Shown: positions 1 through 12,440, counted from the first letter of the stretch. The stretch: 64,000 bases of DNA from Gordionus sp. m RMFG-2023 (GCF_954871325.1 NC_088775.1:65449561-65513560); one strand, 5' to 3'. Numbers and translations: made by a program. Notes: generated from the letters alone by a model not told the origin.

Positions 1-1470
1 AAAAGAGGTATAAAAACATTTATTTTATAATATTCTTCTATTGACCCTATATTAATATTTGGACGATAAGTTTGCCTTACTGTAAGTCGATGGAGACAAA
101 TATTGAACTCGTATAGCTCTGCTTTTGATTCAACATTAACATATAAAATATGAAATTCCTCATCAGCATTAGCTCTAATTTCTTTGAGTTCTAATAAAAT
201 TGTCTCTGCTATTCTCATCATCTCAATCAAATCAATTTCAGGTTTTTGAAAAGTATTACATAAAATAGTTGTATAATTAAATAATTTATTAATACATTCC
301 AATGCGAAAAAAAAATTTGGTATAAGTATTGAATCCAGTAACTTGCTTGCTTCTGAAGAAATATCTTTTTCAGTCATTGTGATATTTCTTTAAGAGCATT
401 AATAATCAGCTCTTCTAACTCGATAAAAGCTATTACTGCTTGATGTCGAAGACTCCATCTTGTTGGACAAGCTTTTTGCAATTTTTTTCTCCTTGTTGGG
501 CAAGGAGTTTCAGATATAATTCTGTTCAAAATATTTTGACGCTTGGGGTATCTAAACATTTCATAGATGCTAGATATTTTACCTTATATAAATATAAAAA
601 ATTAATTTAATATTAAAAACCTAAGCAATTTGATATCAATGGTAAATAACATGAATCCGATATTGCTAAATTGAATGAATGGGCAGCACAGTGGACATAT
701 ATAGCTGTTGGGCATTTTTTTTAAATAAATGCCTGAAGCCCATTGAATTGTCCACTCATTGCACGTGCTCCATCATACCCTTGCCCACGTATTATAATTA
801 AGCTATATTTTTTAAAATAATTATATAATAAGATTAATTATTACTTTTAATTTTTTAAGATTCACAAATATTACACCAGCTAAAGCAGACCAGTCATGCT
901 TGAAACAGGAATAAATTGGAGAAACATTTCCTTGATAATGTTTTTATGAGTATCTACATATCGCGCACACAACGACATCTGCTCAATGCCAGCAATGTCC
1001 GTGGTCTCATCTGCCAAAATTGAGAAGCATGGGGCAGAATTGATTTCAACAATCAATTTTTCTAAAATGATATTGTTGCAAATATCAATTATCTCATATT
1101 GTATCCTAGGACTGAGATAAGTAGCATTTTTATTGGTACTAATGAGGCTCTCCATTAATACAGGATCTCCTAATGCTTTAAATTTTAAAAGTCCACGGAA
1201 ATTACCTTCATTATCATTAAAATTTAAGCTTCCTGAATCCTTGTGGCCACGAAGTGCTAGGCCTTGCAAGCCACAATATAAAATAGCCTCAATAGTTAGT
1301 TTTATCTTGCCTCTATTTTCTTTTGCTATTTTAACCCTATTTTTATCAATTATTGATGAAATGGGAATCATATCCCCCTTTTGAATTGATTCTTTTGAGG
1401 AAATCATCAGTTCACAGCTTTTGTTTATTAAATTATCATACTATACTTTTTTGCTTTTTGGCATGATTTT
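1..1470 (-). mobile_element. hAT-superfamily transposase, ZMYM1-like (DUF4371 type), partial and decayed
   Basis: Minus-strand coding runs from about 1465 off the left window edge. The best preserved piece (880-1407) reads LRGHKDSGSLNFNDNEGNFR, then LSPRIQYEIIDICNNIILEK and FSILADETTDIAG, the signature of the DUF4371 region of ZMYM1-like hAT transposases, including the first acidic catalytic position. About 726-785 encodes GQGYDGARAMSGQFNG, the next conserved block of this family, and 374-559 carries CPTRWSLRHQAV. The frame then stays open to position 1 (LDSILIPNFFFALEC and beyond). Frame changes lie between about 786 and 900 and again between 560 and 720, so the gene is dead as written. The C-terminal dimerisation domain would be left of the window. 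No terminal repeat or TSD could be assigned. A domesticated gene is less likely because of the breaks. Confidence 0.85.
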
Positions 1471-2283
1471 CACCTTCAGCGTTTTTTTAAAAAAGTCTAA
1501 TATCCATAACTAGAAATTTGAAAATTATAATACCGGGAAATTTAAAAATAATAGATAAATATTACGCCACAAAGAAAACTTGAAAATGAAATTAATTGAT
1601 AAAGTAAATTAGTAAATGAAAAAGGTAATAATATAAAAATTTAAAAAGAAATAGATATGAATAATTATAATAAAAATATAAAAAATAATATTTTTGAAAA
1701 ATAAAATATGTCCGGCATCTGCATTTTGGCTTTGGGGGGGGGGGGTCCTTGCCCCCCCCCCGCTGCGTACGCCAATGATATCTTTGATATCAGTAACGAA
1801 GCGTTCATAGAAGCAAGGGAAGCATTGCTTCCCTTGAAGATTTTTCTTACAAAATTTTTAAATAAACTTAATATAATCTTTGTACTATGCTAAATAAACT
1901 AAACTGATTTCGTTAAAAAGATTAATATAATTTTTATAACGTTTTAATATTATTTTCACTATATTAAGAAATATTATTATTTTTACTACGTTAAAAAAGT
2001 TACTATTATTTTTACTACGTTAAAAAAATTACTATTATTTTTACTACGCTAAAAAAAATATACATGAGGGAAGCAAATCTAATATTGCTTATTTTTTTAA
2101 TAAATAAAGAGAAAATCATGCCATGGTATTGTGTAATTTTACCATTAAAAAATAAGCATTGGCGAAGCAAATAAAAAAATGCTTATTTTTTTAATAAATG
2201 AAAGAGAAACAAATTTTTTTATATAATATTTTTTTTCCTTACTTTTTAAATAAAACATTTTTCGTTTTTAAAATCCTTAATTA
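1471..2283. other. A+T-rich spacer with G/C homopolymer hairpin and short repeats
   Basis: No gene seen. Around 1733-1762 a run of about 13 G faces a run of about 11 C across a short TCCTTG loop, so the stretch can fold back. A second short hairpin (GGGAAGCA/TGCTTCCC) lies near 1817-1834. A 29-bp tandem repeat follows at 1979-2060. The phrase GCTTATTTTTTTAATAAAT recurs near 2083 and 2182. This is probably MITE debris between two hAT relics. Confidence 0.5.
1979..2060. repeat. 29-bp tandem repeat, about 2.8 copies
   Basis: Units starting at 1979, 2008 and 2037 share ATTTTTACTACG followed by an A-run and ACTATT. A more diverged unit may precede them from about 1952. Non-coding minisatellite. 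Confidence 0.75.
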
Positions 2284-3425
2284 ATGTTTAATAATTGTAA
2301 TTGTATTATTGAAAATTTATTAACATTATCATTTAGCTCAAGAAATTTTGATGCGAAAAAATTGATTATTGAAAAAGAAAGACCAAAACCAATTTTACAA
2401 ATCTTAAAAAAAGAAATCAAAACTTCCATCCTTAATTATTCTATCGATAAATATGAAAAATATGAATCGCTCACTGGATGTGAATTTTCTAATTCTCTAT
2501 GTTGTTGGTCATGCCTATTATTCCCAAAGGAAAAATAAGTTTGGAATGATAAAGGATTTTTGGATACGAATAATTTTCAAAGGCAGTTAAACGGCAAAGA
2601 ATCAACCTCTCATTTGCAGTCGATGATTCAATAAAAACATTTGGCCAAAATCGTATTGAAAATATGATAGATTCGCGCAATATCAATCGAACAGCATAAT
2701 TCTAAAGTCAAATCAAATATAGAAATATTGAAAATATTCTTGGAATTCAGGAGCTCGTATTCCGTGGTGATGATGAATCTTCTAATTCAGTAAATAGAGG
2801 AAATTATATTGAATTAATTTATTTGCTCGCGGAAGAAAATTTACTATTAAAACATCATTTACAAATAGTGCAGTTTTTATTGAACTATCAAGCAATATTC
2901 AAAATGATTTGATTAATTCTATTTCATATGTCTTACACCAAAAAATATTAAATTCGTCGAATTGTTAGATATTAGTAAATTCCAAATAATCAAAATTTCC
3001 CAAATATTTATGAGATAATTTAAACGACACTTATTCTCAATTATTCGACTTACACAAGCTGGAAACCGAATTAAAGGTAGTGTTTCCGGATGTTTAATTT
3101 AGAAAGAAAAAGAATGTTAATGAAATACTTCAATTTTTATATGCACGGATTTGATGAAAAGTTTTAAAGAGTTTTTTAAATTATGCAAATTCATCTTAAC
3201 TTTGACTTTAGCAACAGCAAGTGCAGAACGGAGTTTTTCATCTTTAACAAGAATCAAATCTTATTGCAGAAACAGGATGCGCTAAAATCGATTATCAAAT
3301 CTATGATTTAGATTGAAAAAAAATTATTATAAAATTTAAAATCTAGCGATAACTTTTATAATCGAGTACTTGATCATTTTACACAAAAACAAAGACGAAT
3401 ACCACTTATTTATAAATCTTAATTA
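2284..3425 (+). mobile_element. hAT (ZMYM1-like) transposase relic, internally deleted
   Basis: The plus strand opens with an 84-residue frame (2284-2538) carrying a TTF-type zinc-finger segment, LTGCEFSNSLCCWSCLLF, as in ZMYM1-like hAT transposases. Downstream, other frames give VWNDKGFLDTNNF, ILGIQELVFRGDDES, then SVNRGNYIELIYLLAEEN, which are the next blocks in order. Near 3205-3300 lies TLATASAERSFSSLTRIKSY, the hAT C-terminal dimerisation motif. The catalytic middle is missing and there are many stops and shifts, so this is an old internally deleted copy. It has the opposite orientation to the relic at 1-1470 and belongs to the same broad group. Terminal repeats were not found. Confidence 0.85.
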
Positions 3426-3978
3426 TGTTTGAGTTTGACTAAAATAAAAATATTTTTTTGATTGGTTCCCTAGTAGTAAACTTGACGCTTCGTCACTGTT
3501 TGATATAATATTAATAAAATTTATATCAAATATCTCATAATAAAAATTTAAATTAATATATAAAAATGCAATCTCTTTTTTTTTGCATGATAATGTATAA
3601 ATTGAATTAAATATTTGTTAGAATAGATAATATTTTTGTTGTATTTTGATTTAATCAAACTATATTGAACCATTTGATTGTTAGAATTGTTGTGAATAAT
3701 AGCTATGTTTAAAAATGATATAAATATCTAAAAGATACTATTTACTTATGGTATTTCTGTTATGGGCATCTATTTCCTCCAAGACCTCTTGGTTCATAAC
3801 TTTGTTAAAAAATAGTTATATCAATATAATTAAAATTTACTTGGACTATTTGTGTTATCCAAAACTGGACTATTTGTGTTATCCAAAACTGGACTATTTG
3901 TGTTATCCAAAACTGGACCTTGTAGATTAATAGCTTTGAAAAATTATTGTAAATATTAATTTGATATATTACTTTGGC
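3426..3978. other. A+T-rich spacer with a 24-bp tandem repeat
   Basis: No gene seen. The only structure is the tandem repeat at 3843-3914, which generates overlapping spurious open frames on both strands. Confidence 0.5.
3843..3914. repeat. 24-bp tandem repeat, three perfect copies
   Basis: GGACTATTTGTGTTATCCAA plus AACT is repeated exactly at 3843, 3867 and 3891, with a partial GGAC after it. Because 24 is divisible by three, it encodes the repeated string LDYLCYPK on the plus strand, which is not a real protein. Exact identity suggests recent expansion. Confidence 0.9.
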
Positions 3979-4489
3979 ATTCTGCACAGGCTTGTTAATC
4001 GATCCTATTAAAAAGATCGAATCCCGATCATGATAGGATCGAAATCCAGGATCGACCTTTTTTTAAAAAAGGGATCGCGCTCACGATCACGATACTTTTC
4101 TTATTTAAATTTCTGATCGATGCAAAATTATCTAATATAAAAATTAATTAAACATGGTATAAATTTATTGTAATTGAATAATATAATATAAGTATAACAA
4201 TTAGAATATATATAAATTTATAATTAAAATTAGCCTTTATTAATAAATTTATTTCTAAATTATCATCATATAAACAACCATGTTTTTCATTAAGTATATG
4301 TTTAGCTTTGCTAAACAGGCGCTCCACAGGAGTGCTTGATGGTAAAGGCGTGTTATATTTAATAAATGTTTCTTATAAATTAACATAATTATTAAAAATA
4401 TTCACAGAATCATCGTAAGAATAAAAAAAATTATTAATGGAAAAAGCATTTTAATTTTTCCCAAAAAAGGTATCTATTTCATCCATACA

Positions 4490-5190
4490 TTCATTAAATA
4501 GTAAAAGATTCACATTCTCACTTATATCTCCCTTGCGATGATTGCAGATGGTGGATTGAGGGGATAGTTTCCTCACCAAATAGTGAGACCTCTTGTTCAT
4601 GTAATAATACTGGGCCTTGTAAGGTTGCTCCTGAGAATAGATCCAAGTGTTCCCTTGCGGCCATATATATTCTGGATGGTTCGTTGGCTGGGTTTTCATT
4701 TGTTAGTACCCATTGAATATTCTGAGATATAGCCGTGAAATTTGCGAGATCAAGTTTAAGTAGTATCTAGGTGATTACTTTTTTTATAGCGGGGGATCTG
4801 GATCCGCCTTTCCTAAACGTATAGTATGCTACAGTTGAATCCGTGAAGATGGTAGGTATTCTATTGTCTTTGTGAATTGCTATTATGGCGCCGATACCGA
4901 CCGCTAGCTCCTCTTATGCATTGATATGTTCGATGGCATGAGATGGGAAGGAACATTCAACAAGAGGCAAGCTTCTTGGAAAGAGACCGACATGTCGTCG
5001 ATACCCCAAAAGGATATACCGGTATGGGATCCTGATGCGTCCGTGTACACTGGGTCGTGTGCGTGGTATCTAATGCTCCAAGGGTTCTTTCATTCCATTG
5101 ATAATCGCCATCGTTTGGAATGCTAGATATGTGTCGTCTACTGGGGTTAGCGGACCCCCGTTCATAGTAATGTAAAAGAGGGAGAATAAT
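4490..5190 (-). mobile_element. Relic RNase H-type segment of a reverse-transcribing element
   Basis: Minus-strand reading gives an RNase H-like order of blocks: a TDASG-type motif, then EELAVGIGAIIAIHKDN, IFTDSTVAYYTFRKGGSR and a WVLTNENPANEPSR ending. These match the RNase H core and tail of LTR- or DIRS-type retroelements. No LTR, integrase or recombinase is visible here, so the family cannot be fixed. It is a broken fossil fragment, noticeably less A+T-rich than its surroundings, embedded between two copies of the same hAT terminus. Confidence 0.6.
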
Positions 5191-5195
5191 CTTGA

Positions 5196-5215
5196 CAGGC
5201 TTGTTAATCGATCCT
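5196..5215. repeat. Second internal copy of the hAT terminal repeat
   Basis: CAGGCTTGTTAATCGATCCT recurs here, matching the outer left end at 3987. It is followed by the same transposase C-terminal segment as at 4240-4480. The 8 bp in front (AATCTTGA) do not match the flank at 7761, whereas the outer copy does, so this is an internal duplicate end. Confidence 0.8.
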
Positions 5216-7781
5216 TTTAAAAAGATCGAATTACGATCACAATATTTTGAAAAAAATAGGATCGAAATCCAGGATCGACTTTTTTTTAAAAAAAGGATCG
5301 CGATCTTATTAAAATTTTTGATCGATGCAAAATTAACTAATATAAAAATTAATTAAATATGGTATGAATTTATTGTAATTGAATAATATAATATAAGTGT
5401 AACAATTAGAATATATATATTTATAATTAAAATTAGCCTATAATAATAAAAAAGTTTCTTATCATCTTTAAAACAACCACGTTTTTCATTAAGTATATGT
5501 TTAGCTTTACTAAACAAGCGCTCCACAGGAGCGCTTGATAATAAAGGTGTGTTATATTCAATAAATATTTATTTTAAATTAACATAATTATTAAAAATAT
5601 TCACAGAATCATCATTAGAATAAAAAAAATTATTAATGGAAAAAGCATTTTATGACGAATTTTTTACCAAAAAAGGTATCGATTTCATACATGCCTTCAT
5701 TTGAAGGATCTGCATGTGGTTGACCCTATATATATTCCAAATGAATTAACCTTTCTTTTAGCAACAAATTTTGTGGCAGATTAATAAAAGGCCAATTGAG
5801 CTTAAACTTTGGGTGAATTTTTGATGCCTATATTACTGTCATCATATAGTGTAGGAAATCTATATTAATAAATGATAATTAATTTATTATTAAATAAGTG
5901 TTCATTCATATAAATCAGATATCGACAAAGTTAGCCCTTTCAAATTTTACAGTCAGGCCTGACCAATCATCTGTATAATATTGATTAAATTTAAATTTTT
6001 AATGCCTATGATGGCCCATATTAAAAGCTGTGAGAAAATATTCTATCATGAATAATACTGAGGCTTTTTAGGTATTTAAGAACTTATGAATTAATGCTTC
6101 AACACAAATTTATATTATTTACATGTGGTTAAAAGGGTCATATAGGTTATTTTAAAAATTCAAGTTAAAATTGTCTATCATTAAAAGCTGCTCAAGATGA
6201 TATGGGCAAAAGATTTTGAGAAAATATTTTTGTTATGATATGAATAAAATGAGGCTTTTTTAGCATTTAAAAATTTATGAATAAAGGGTTCAACATAAAT
6301 TTTGTTAAATATATTAAGTTAAGTATATTATTTATATGTGGTTGGAGGGTTTTAAATATTAAAAATTAATTTCAACTCCCATTAAAAATATTAGTCTCCC
6401 TTTCTTATCAATGCTAAGAATGGGCTAATATTAATAATAATATTAAATTCCTGATTATTATAATTAAGATTAAAAAGAAATAATTACTTTCTAAATGCCT
6501 CTTTAGGTTTGAACTGCTAAGAAAATATTTTCTTTTTCATAAAGAGCATTTTGCATAGATCATTGTATGGTTACTTCCATCCGTTTCACATAAAGAAAAA
6601 TACTTACGTAAATTATGAAATGGTAAAAGATTCTCATTCTTATATCTGCTGTCACATCAATAGAAGTAGATGTATCATCTTCTAAATCTATAATGTAGGA
6701 CATTATTAAAACCTATAATTTATTTATCTTATTATTATAATTAAATAAATATCACTTGTTCGTATAAAAAAAATGGTAAATTATGTGATACGTGATATAT
6801 AGCACTTTTGCCCTCTAGCGTTGTAGATTCAACAGTGCTACGCTAGATTTTCCTCATTTCCATCTAATTGAAACTAATTTAATTTGGGTGTAAAAGTAAA
6901 AATATGAGGATCCCTCAATACGTTTGTGGGCAAGCCACACGTATCTGTAAGCGCAACATTTCGAAAAAGCTTACATAAACCTCTATAGGCTTATTAAAAA
7001 TTAGTGGGCAGAAAAAGAGCCTATACCCGATAACTACAGTATAATTTAATTACTTTAAGGATGGGTAGTGGCTGATTTTAAGTTTAAATTCTTTAGTGTA
7101 AGAATGATTGCTATCAATATTGAGATTTGATGTTCATAAAATCTGTAAATAAAGATGATTAAATAAAAAAACTTTTCTTGGTCAGTATGATATAGTATTA
7201 TTTTTTATTGATGATTCATCCATACAATACAGTATTATCACTTATACTTCCAAAAATTTTGCACCGGATGAACCGCCCAAGATAATATTTCTTCCATCAT
7301 TTTAACAAATTCTTTTTGCTCAGCTATATAAAATGTATACATTCCGGCCATTTTGAAGCAATAAATTCCGGAAAATATTTTAATTTTCACATGTTTTCAT
7401 GCGTGAATCGGGAAAAAAAATCAGTTAAAAAATTTCACGTCTAAAATAAATTATTAAAAATATTATGAATCAATTGGTAAATTGTTGAAATATAAAATCT
7501 GGTGGAATGGTGGTTGATAAAATATGATGTAGATTGATATTTTTTTTAAAATAATATTTTAATTTAATTTTCAAAATTTTTATTTTATTTATTGCTTTTT
7601 AAGTAAAAAAATATCAAAAGGATCGGGATCGAATATTTAAAAAAATGATCTCGATCACGATTCACAATTTAAGGTCAGGATCTTAAATCCGAGAAAATTG
7701 ACAAATTTAGGATCGAATCCAGGATCGGCGATCTTTTGATTCGATCCTTTAACAACTCTGATTCTGCAGTACATAGATTTG

Positions 7782-7919
7782 TGTAATGTATTTAAATAAA
7801 TTAATTTTTTATATTCGCTTAAAGATACAATTTATAAAAATAGAAAAACATATATATATATATAGCTGATAATATTATATTAAATCACTTTACAATAAAT
7901 TTATCAAATCATTTCATTT
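7782..7919 (+). repeat. 5' LTR of the Ty3/gypsy element
   Basis: Begins TGTAATGTATTTAAATAAAT and shares almost its whole length with 11759-11897. The end is placed where similarity stops, just before TGGCGACGACC, which may be the primer-binding area. Confidence 0.85.
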
Positions 7920-10900
7920 GGCGACGACCATTTATTTTTCAAGTCATTTTTGACGGCGACGAATTATTTAAAATAAAAAGATTAAAATTATACCATGCCT
8001 CTGAAGAAGATTGAAGAACATACTCAATTTCATATTCCAGAATTTGTCAAAGAAAAAGTTAATATTCAGGATTACCTATATAATATAGAACTCATTTTCA
8101 AGGTAAAAAATATTTTCAATGAAAATAAAAAAAAGGATCTTTTATTGGCCTATATAGGCACCGAAAATTTAATTAAAATTAAAAAATTTTATTTTCCAAA
8201 TATTTTAAATAATATAAATTATTTAACTTTAATCGAGAATCTAGAAAAAAATTTTAAGGATGTCTCTAGCATTTTTCTTTATAGGAATAATTTTTTTACA
8301 TTAAAAAGAAATAACGAAAGTATAATTGACTTTTCAATTAAATTAAAAAGCATTTGCGCTTTATGTAATTTTAAATCGCCGGTTGATGAACTCTTAAGGG
8401 ATATTTTCATCTTAGGAGTAGGGTTACCCGAGCTGGACAAAGAAATTCGGTCAGAAGTTAATAAAATCATTAAACATAAGCCTATGCAAGTTTCCAAAAA
8501 TATTTATCCTAGGAATAATTATAACAACGTAAACAAATTCAATAATAATAATTATAATGCTAACAAATTCAACAATAATTTTTATAAACCAAGTTTTAAA
8601 CCTAATTTCAGTCAAAAAAAAGTAATATGCTTTAGATGCGGAAAAGCAAACCACATAGCGAAAGAGTGTAGAACGCATGCTATACAAATGATTTTACCAC
8701 GGACACCTCGCCTGTCTTTTGCTAATAAAGCTACGATCGATGTAAAGAAATAGACTGCAGCTTACTATGGAATTCGATACTGGGGCCGCGTGTAGTGTGA
8801 TAGACGAGGTTACCTGGAGTCGCATAGGCAAACCAACATTATCACCTGCTAATAAACTAGTAGGATATAACCATATCAAAATCGAAGTATTGGGTAAATG
8901 TTTAGTGGAAGTCGAAGTAAAAAATATTTCAAAATTTTTACCTATTTGGGTAGTTAAGGGTGAGAATTCCCACATTTTTGGAATGCCTTTTCTTAAATTT
9001 GATATAAAACTTCCTGAAGAAGTTTGTATTAACAATATAAATATGAAAGATTCCAGTTTAAATACATTTGTTTCAAAATTTCCGCAAGTTAAAAAAAAAT
9101 TAGGACAAATAAAATTACAGGAAGCCGTCATAAAGATACAACCAAATACAGTGCCAATTGCGTTACCATCTAGAAGAATTCCATTTCCGTTGCGTCGAAC
9201 CGTCTGAGTTGGACAGACTTTTAAATGAAGGCGTTATCGAGAAGGTAGATCCAACAAAGACTCCAATTACTTGGGCTACGCCAACGATTAATATTTTAAA
9301 GAAATCCGGTGCTGTGCGGATATGCGGAGATTTTCGTTTAACAATCAACAAATATTTAGCGATAGATAACGATTTACTATCAACTTTTGTTGACCTGACA
9401 GATAGGATCGCGGGTGGTAAAATATTTTCAACGATAGATTTAAGAGATGCATTTTTACAATTCGGAGTTAGTCCAGAATGTAGAGACTTTTTAGTAATTT
9501 CGACTCATGTCGGTTATTACCGATATCAAAGAATTCCTTTTGAATTGACTAGCGCTCCGATAATATTTCAACGTTTTATGCAAAACCTATTAAAGGGAAT
9601 TCCTATGGTTAGTGTATTTTTAGACGATGTAATTATTGCAGGCGAGAATAATTTTGATCATATAGTTAATCTAGAACAAGTATTAAGAAGATTTGATAAG
9701 GCTGGACTGACAACTACGACCGATAAAATTAAAATTGGAGAAAAGTCAGTTACTTATTTAGGTCATGTTATTGATGAATTCGGAATTCACCCGACCGAAG
9801 ATAAAATTAATGCTATAAAAAATTGTAAAACACCATCTAATGTTAAAGAATTACGTTCGTTTTTGGGAATGGTAAATTATCATGAATCGTTTATTTAAAA
9901 TTTACATTCTATTTGTGCGCCTTTACACCGACTAACGAGTAAAAATGTGAGTTGGTTTTGGTCAGCTAATGAAGATGAAATATTTAATGTAGTTAAAAAA
10001 ATATTATCAAAAGAAGATACAATAATTCCTTATTCAGCCGATATTCCTCTCGTGATTTTTTGTGACGCTTCCGAAGATGGTCTAGGAGCTGTTATTACAC
10101 ACCGATTTCTTACTGGCCAGGAGAAACCGATTGCTTACGCATCGAGGACACTTTCAGCAACTGAAAAGAATTACGTCACTATTGATCGGGAGGCTCTGAC
10201 GATCATGTTAGCTATCGAGAAGTTTCATCAGTACATTTATGGAAGACATTTTATTTTGGTTACTGATCATAAACTTTTAAAATATATCTTAGGTGATAAA
10301 AGAGACCTTAATAAGATAACAAATAACCGTTTAATACGGTGGGCCACGAAGCTTTTAAATTACGACTATGAGATAATTCATAGGCCGGGTAATCAAAACA
10401 AATGCGCCGACGCTCTGTCCCGTTTGGGGGTAGAGAGAGAAAAAATGAATGAAGTTAAAAAAAAAATTGAAAATGAAATTAGAGAAGTAAGGATCAATTT
10501 AATTGAAGATTTATCGTTCACTCGAAGTAAAGTTATTAGTGAAACGATCAATCATATAAATCTAAAAGAGATTGTAAAATTAATAAAAAATCATTGGCAT
10601 ATGGATAATATGAATAATTATTCGGAAAGTTTAAAAAAAATTATCTTAATTAAAGATAATATTTCTTTCGAAGAAGGGCTTTTATTTTATAATGATAGAA
10701 TCATCATTCCTGATAACCTAAAAAGAGAGATTTTGAATGTTATCCATCGAAAACATCCGGGGATAGTGGGGATGAAATCCTTATGCCTATACTATGTCTT
10801 CTAGACAAATCTTGACCGAGATGTAGAAGAATTAGTAAAAAACTGCAAAAGTTGTCAGAAAGGAAGACCGGGAGCCAGAGATGTACCATTATATAATTGG

Positions 10901-11758
10901 AATATTCCTACCCGACCTTGGGAAAGAATACACATTGATTTGACAGGTCCCGTGTCTGGAAAGTACTGGTTAATTTGCGTAGACGCTTTCACCAAATGGG
11001 TTAAAGTTGCAATTTTAACACATATTAATTCGACGAGTGTAATAAATACTCTGCGTAATTATTTTGCTAGATTTGGTTTATCTCGTTACATTGTCTCAGA
11101 TAGCGGTACTCAGTTTACTGGATCTAAATTCAAAACGTTTCTTTTTAAAAATAATATAAAACATTTTAGATCGGCCCCTTATAGCCCCAAGTCGAATGAT
11201 TTGGCTGAGCGCTATATACGTACGATAAAGACGCGTTTCTATGCTGGAAGGAGAAGTGGGACTCCGGACCAGTTAAATTTAGCGAATGTTTTAATTACAC
11301 ACCGAAATACTCCAAAAGCAACTACCGGTAAATCCCCTGCCGAAATAATGTTTGGAAGGTCGCTCAGGACGACCTTAGATCAGTGGAAATTATCTACGAG
11401 AGAAAGGACTGAAAACGCGCTATGGAAACAAAAAAATTATAATGATAGGAACGTTGAGCCCCGTGAATTTAAAGAGAAACAAAAAGTTTGGGTAAAAAAC
11501 GAAAGGACTGCGGGATGGCATGAAGGAACAGTGGTTCAACGGAAAAGTGCGATATTGTATGATGTTGAGTCTGAGGGTATTGTAAAAAACAGCATGCCGA
11601 CCAACTGAGGGAAGCTCATGTACAAGCTAAAGAAACACCCATGACAATGACTGAGGATTTGGACATTGCAGAACATAATGGAAATACAACTCTAGAAAAA
11701 AGAGTTTCGAAACCCCCATTACGTTATTATGATGAATTCAATTTATCGTGGGGAGAAC

Positions 11759-11897
11759 TGTAATGTATTTAAATAAATTGTTTTCTTATATTCGCTTAAA
11801 GATACAATTTATAAAAATAAAAAAACATATATATATAGCTGATAATATTATATTAAATCACTTTACAATAAATTAAGCAAATCCTTTCAATTTGATA
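11759..11897 (+). repeat. 3' LTR of the Ty3/gypsy element
   Basis: Begins TGTAATGTATTTAAATAAAT directly after the purine tract and matches the 5' LTR with several differences, including a shorter TA run. A clear TSD could not be fixed. Confidence 0.85.
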
Positions 11898-11967
11898 CTA
11901 TAATATAAATACACAAGCATTAATTCAGTAATTAAGGATATAATTTAAGATTAAATATTAATCAAAT

Positions 11968-12257
11968 TTATACACTTTGGATGGGTTTGCAAGTTTCTAA
12001 ATGTTTTATGGTGATGCTAAATTCAGTAACAATAAGTGTAGCTCTTCCTCCACATTTTCTTCTGCGGGTGTAATAGATTGCTCTCTTTCCAGATTTATGA
12101 AACACATAATCATATCCTCCATAAAATATACAATCTTTATTTTGTTTAGTTTTCTTTAAAATTATTTATATGTAAATTAAATAATATATACTTTAACTTC
12201 TAAATTTATAAGCTTTGATATTTGTTGTGATTTCTCTCTAACTTCTTGAATCTTCAT
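11968..12257 (-). CDS. FLYWCH-type zinc-finger protein, small two-exon gene (predicted)
   Basis: Minus-strand exon 11968-12153 encodes 61 residues and a stop. Its core reads FYGGYDYVFHKSGKRAIYYT, then CGGRATL and HLETCKP, which fits the FLYWCH zinc-finger pattern (GY..Y..., C...A, H.C), with Y at the usual WRC tryptophan. The exon opens after a TTTTAAAG acceptor. A candidate first exon 12198-12257 begins MKIQEVREKSQQ and ends at a GTTAAAG donor; the two join in phase, giving about 81 residues. The exon 1 assignment is inference. FLYWCH domains bind DNA or mediate protein contacts, and in many invertebrates single-domain copies are common, some derived from Mutator-like transposons. The gene is divergent from the ZNF622-like gene, with starts 272 bp apart. 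It could be a domesticated or dead transposon piece. Confidence 0.6.
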
Positions 12258-12270
12258 AGTTACTTCAATT

Positions 12271-12440
12271 AACTAACAATATCTTTGGGAATCTCTTAAA
12301 ATAACTAGCAATATCTTTGGGAATCAATTAAATTAACTAACAATATCTTTGGGAATCCATTAAATTAACTAACAATATCTTTGTGAATCTATTAAATTAA
12401 CTATCTTTGGGAATTTATTAAATTAACTAACTTTATTTGG
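12271..12440. repeat. 32-bp tandem repeat in a divergent intergenic region
   Basis: Units start at 12271, 12303, 12335, 12367 and 12399 (the last lacks 6 bp), with a partial sixth. Each contains AACTAACAATATCTTTGGGA followed by ATC and an A/T tail. The block fills most of the gap between the candidate FLYWCH start (12257, minus) and the ZNF622-like ATG (12530, plus), so it lies where both promoters should be. Any regulatory role is inference. Confidence 0.9.

Larger units (their letters stand above)
3987..7760 (-). mobile_element. hAT transposon, composite copy with intact outer TSD
   Basis: The left end begins CAGGCTTGTTAATCGATCC and the right end finishes GATCCTTTAACAACTCTG, imperfect terminal inverted repeats of a hAT family rich in GATCGA words. 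The 8 bp on each side are identical (ATTCTGCA at 3979-3986 and 7761-7768), the expected hAT TSD. Minus-strand coding near 4240-4440 gives TPVERLFSKAKHILNEK, the C-terminal dimerisation motif. A second copy of the same terminus and C-terminal segment starts at 5196 and runs to about 5720, followed by upstream transposase remnants (HPKFKLNWPF near 5770-5830; MAGMYTFYIAEQKEF near 7320). The interval 4490-5190 is foreign (see the RNase H relic). So the copy has an internal partial duplication plus an insertion and is not functional. The long 5830-7240 interior shows no convincing coding. Confidence 0.85.
7782..11897 (+). mobile_element. Ty3/gypsy LTR retrotransposon, near full length but broken
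   Basis: Short LTRs of about 138 bp bracket a complete gag-pol order. A gag zone lies near 8.0-8.7 kb with a CCHC knuckle (CFRCGKANHIAKEC). An aspartic protease motif (DTGAACSV) lies near 8.8 kb, reverse transcriptase with the VFLDDVII box near 9.2-9.9 kb, RNase H (FCDASEDGLGAV, TDHKLLKYIL) near 10.0-10.5 kb, and integrase with its core (DLTGPVSGKYW, SPKSNDLAERY) near 10.7-11.6 kb. The gag-protease-RT-RH-IN order fixes the Ty3/gypsy class. A polypurine tract (GGGGAGAAC) precedes the 3' LTR. The element looks broken in about four places. The LTRs differ by several substitutions and small indels, so it is a moderately old fossil. It sits only 13 bp beyond the TSD of the preceding hAT. Confidence 0.93.

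Noticed and set aside
1708-1893. 61-residue frame with a GGGG/PPP segment
   Set aside because: Translation of the G/C homopolymer hairpin; not protein-like.
3748-3987. Overlapping open frames on both strands
   Set aside because: Produced by the 24-bp tandem repeat, which keeps any frame open.
12271-12440. CRISPR-like array
   Set aside because: Units are contiguous 32-bp tandem copies without unique spacers, in a eukaryotic context.
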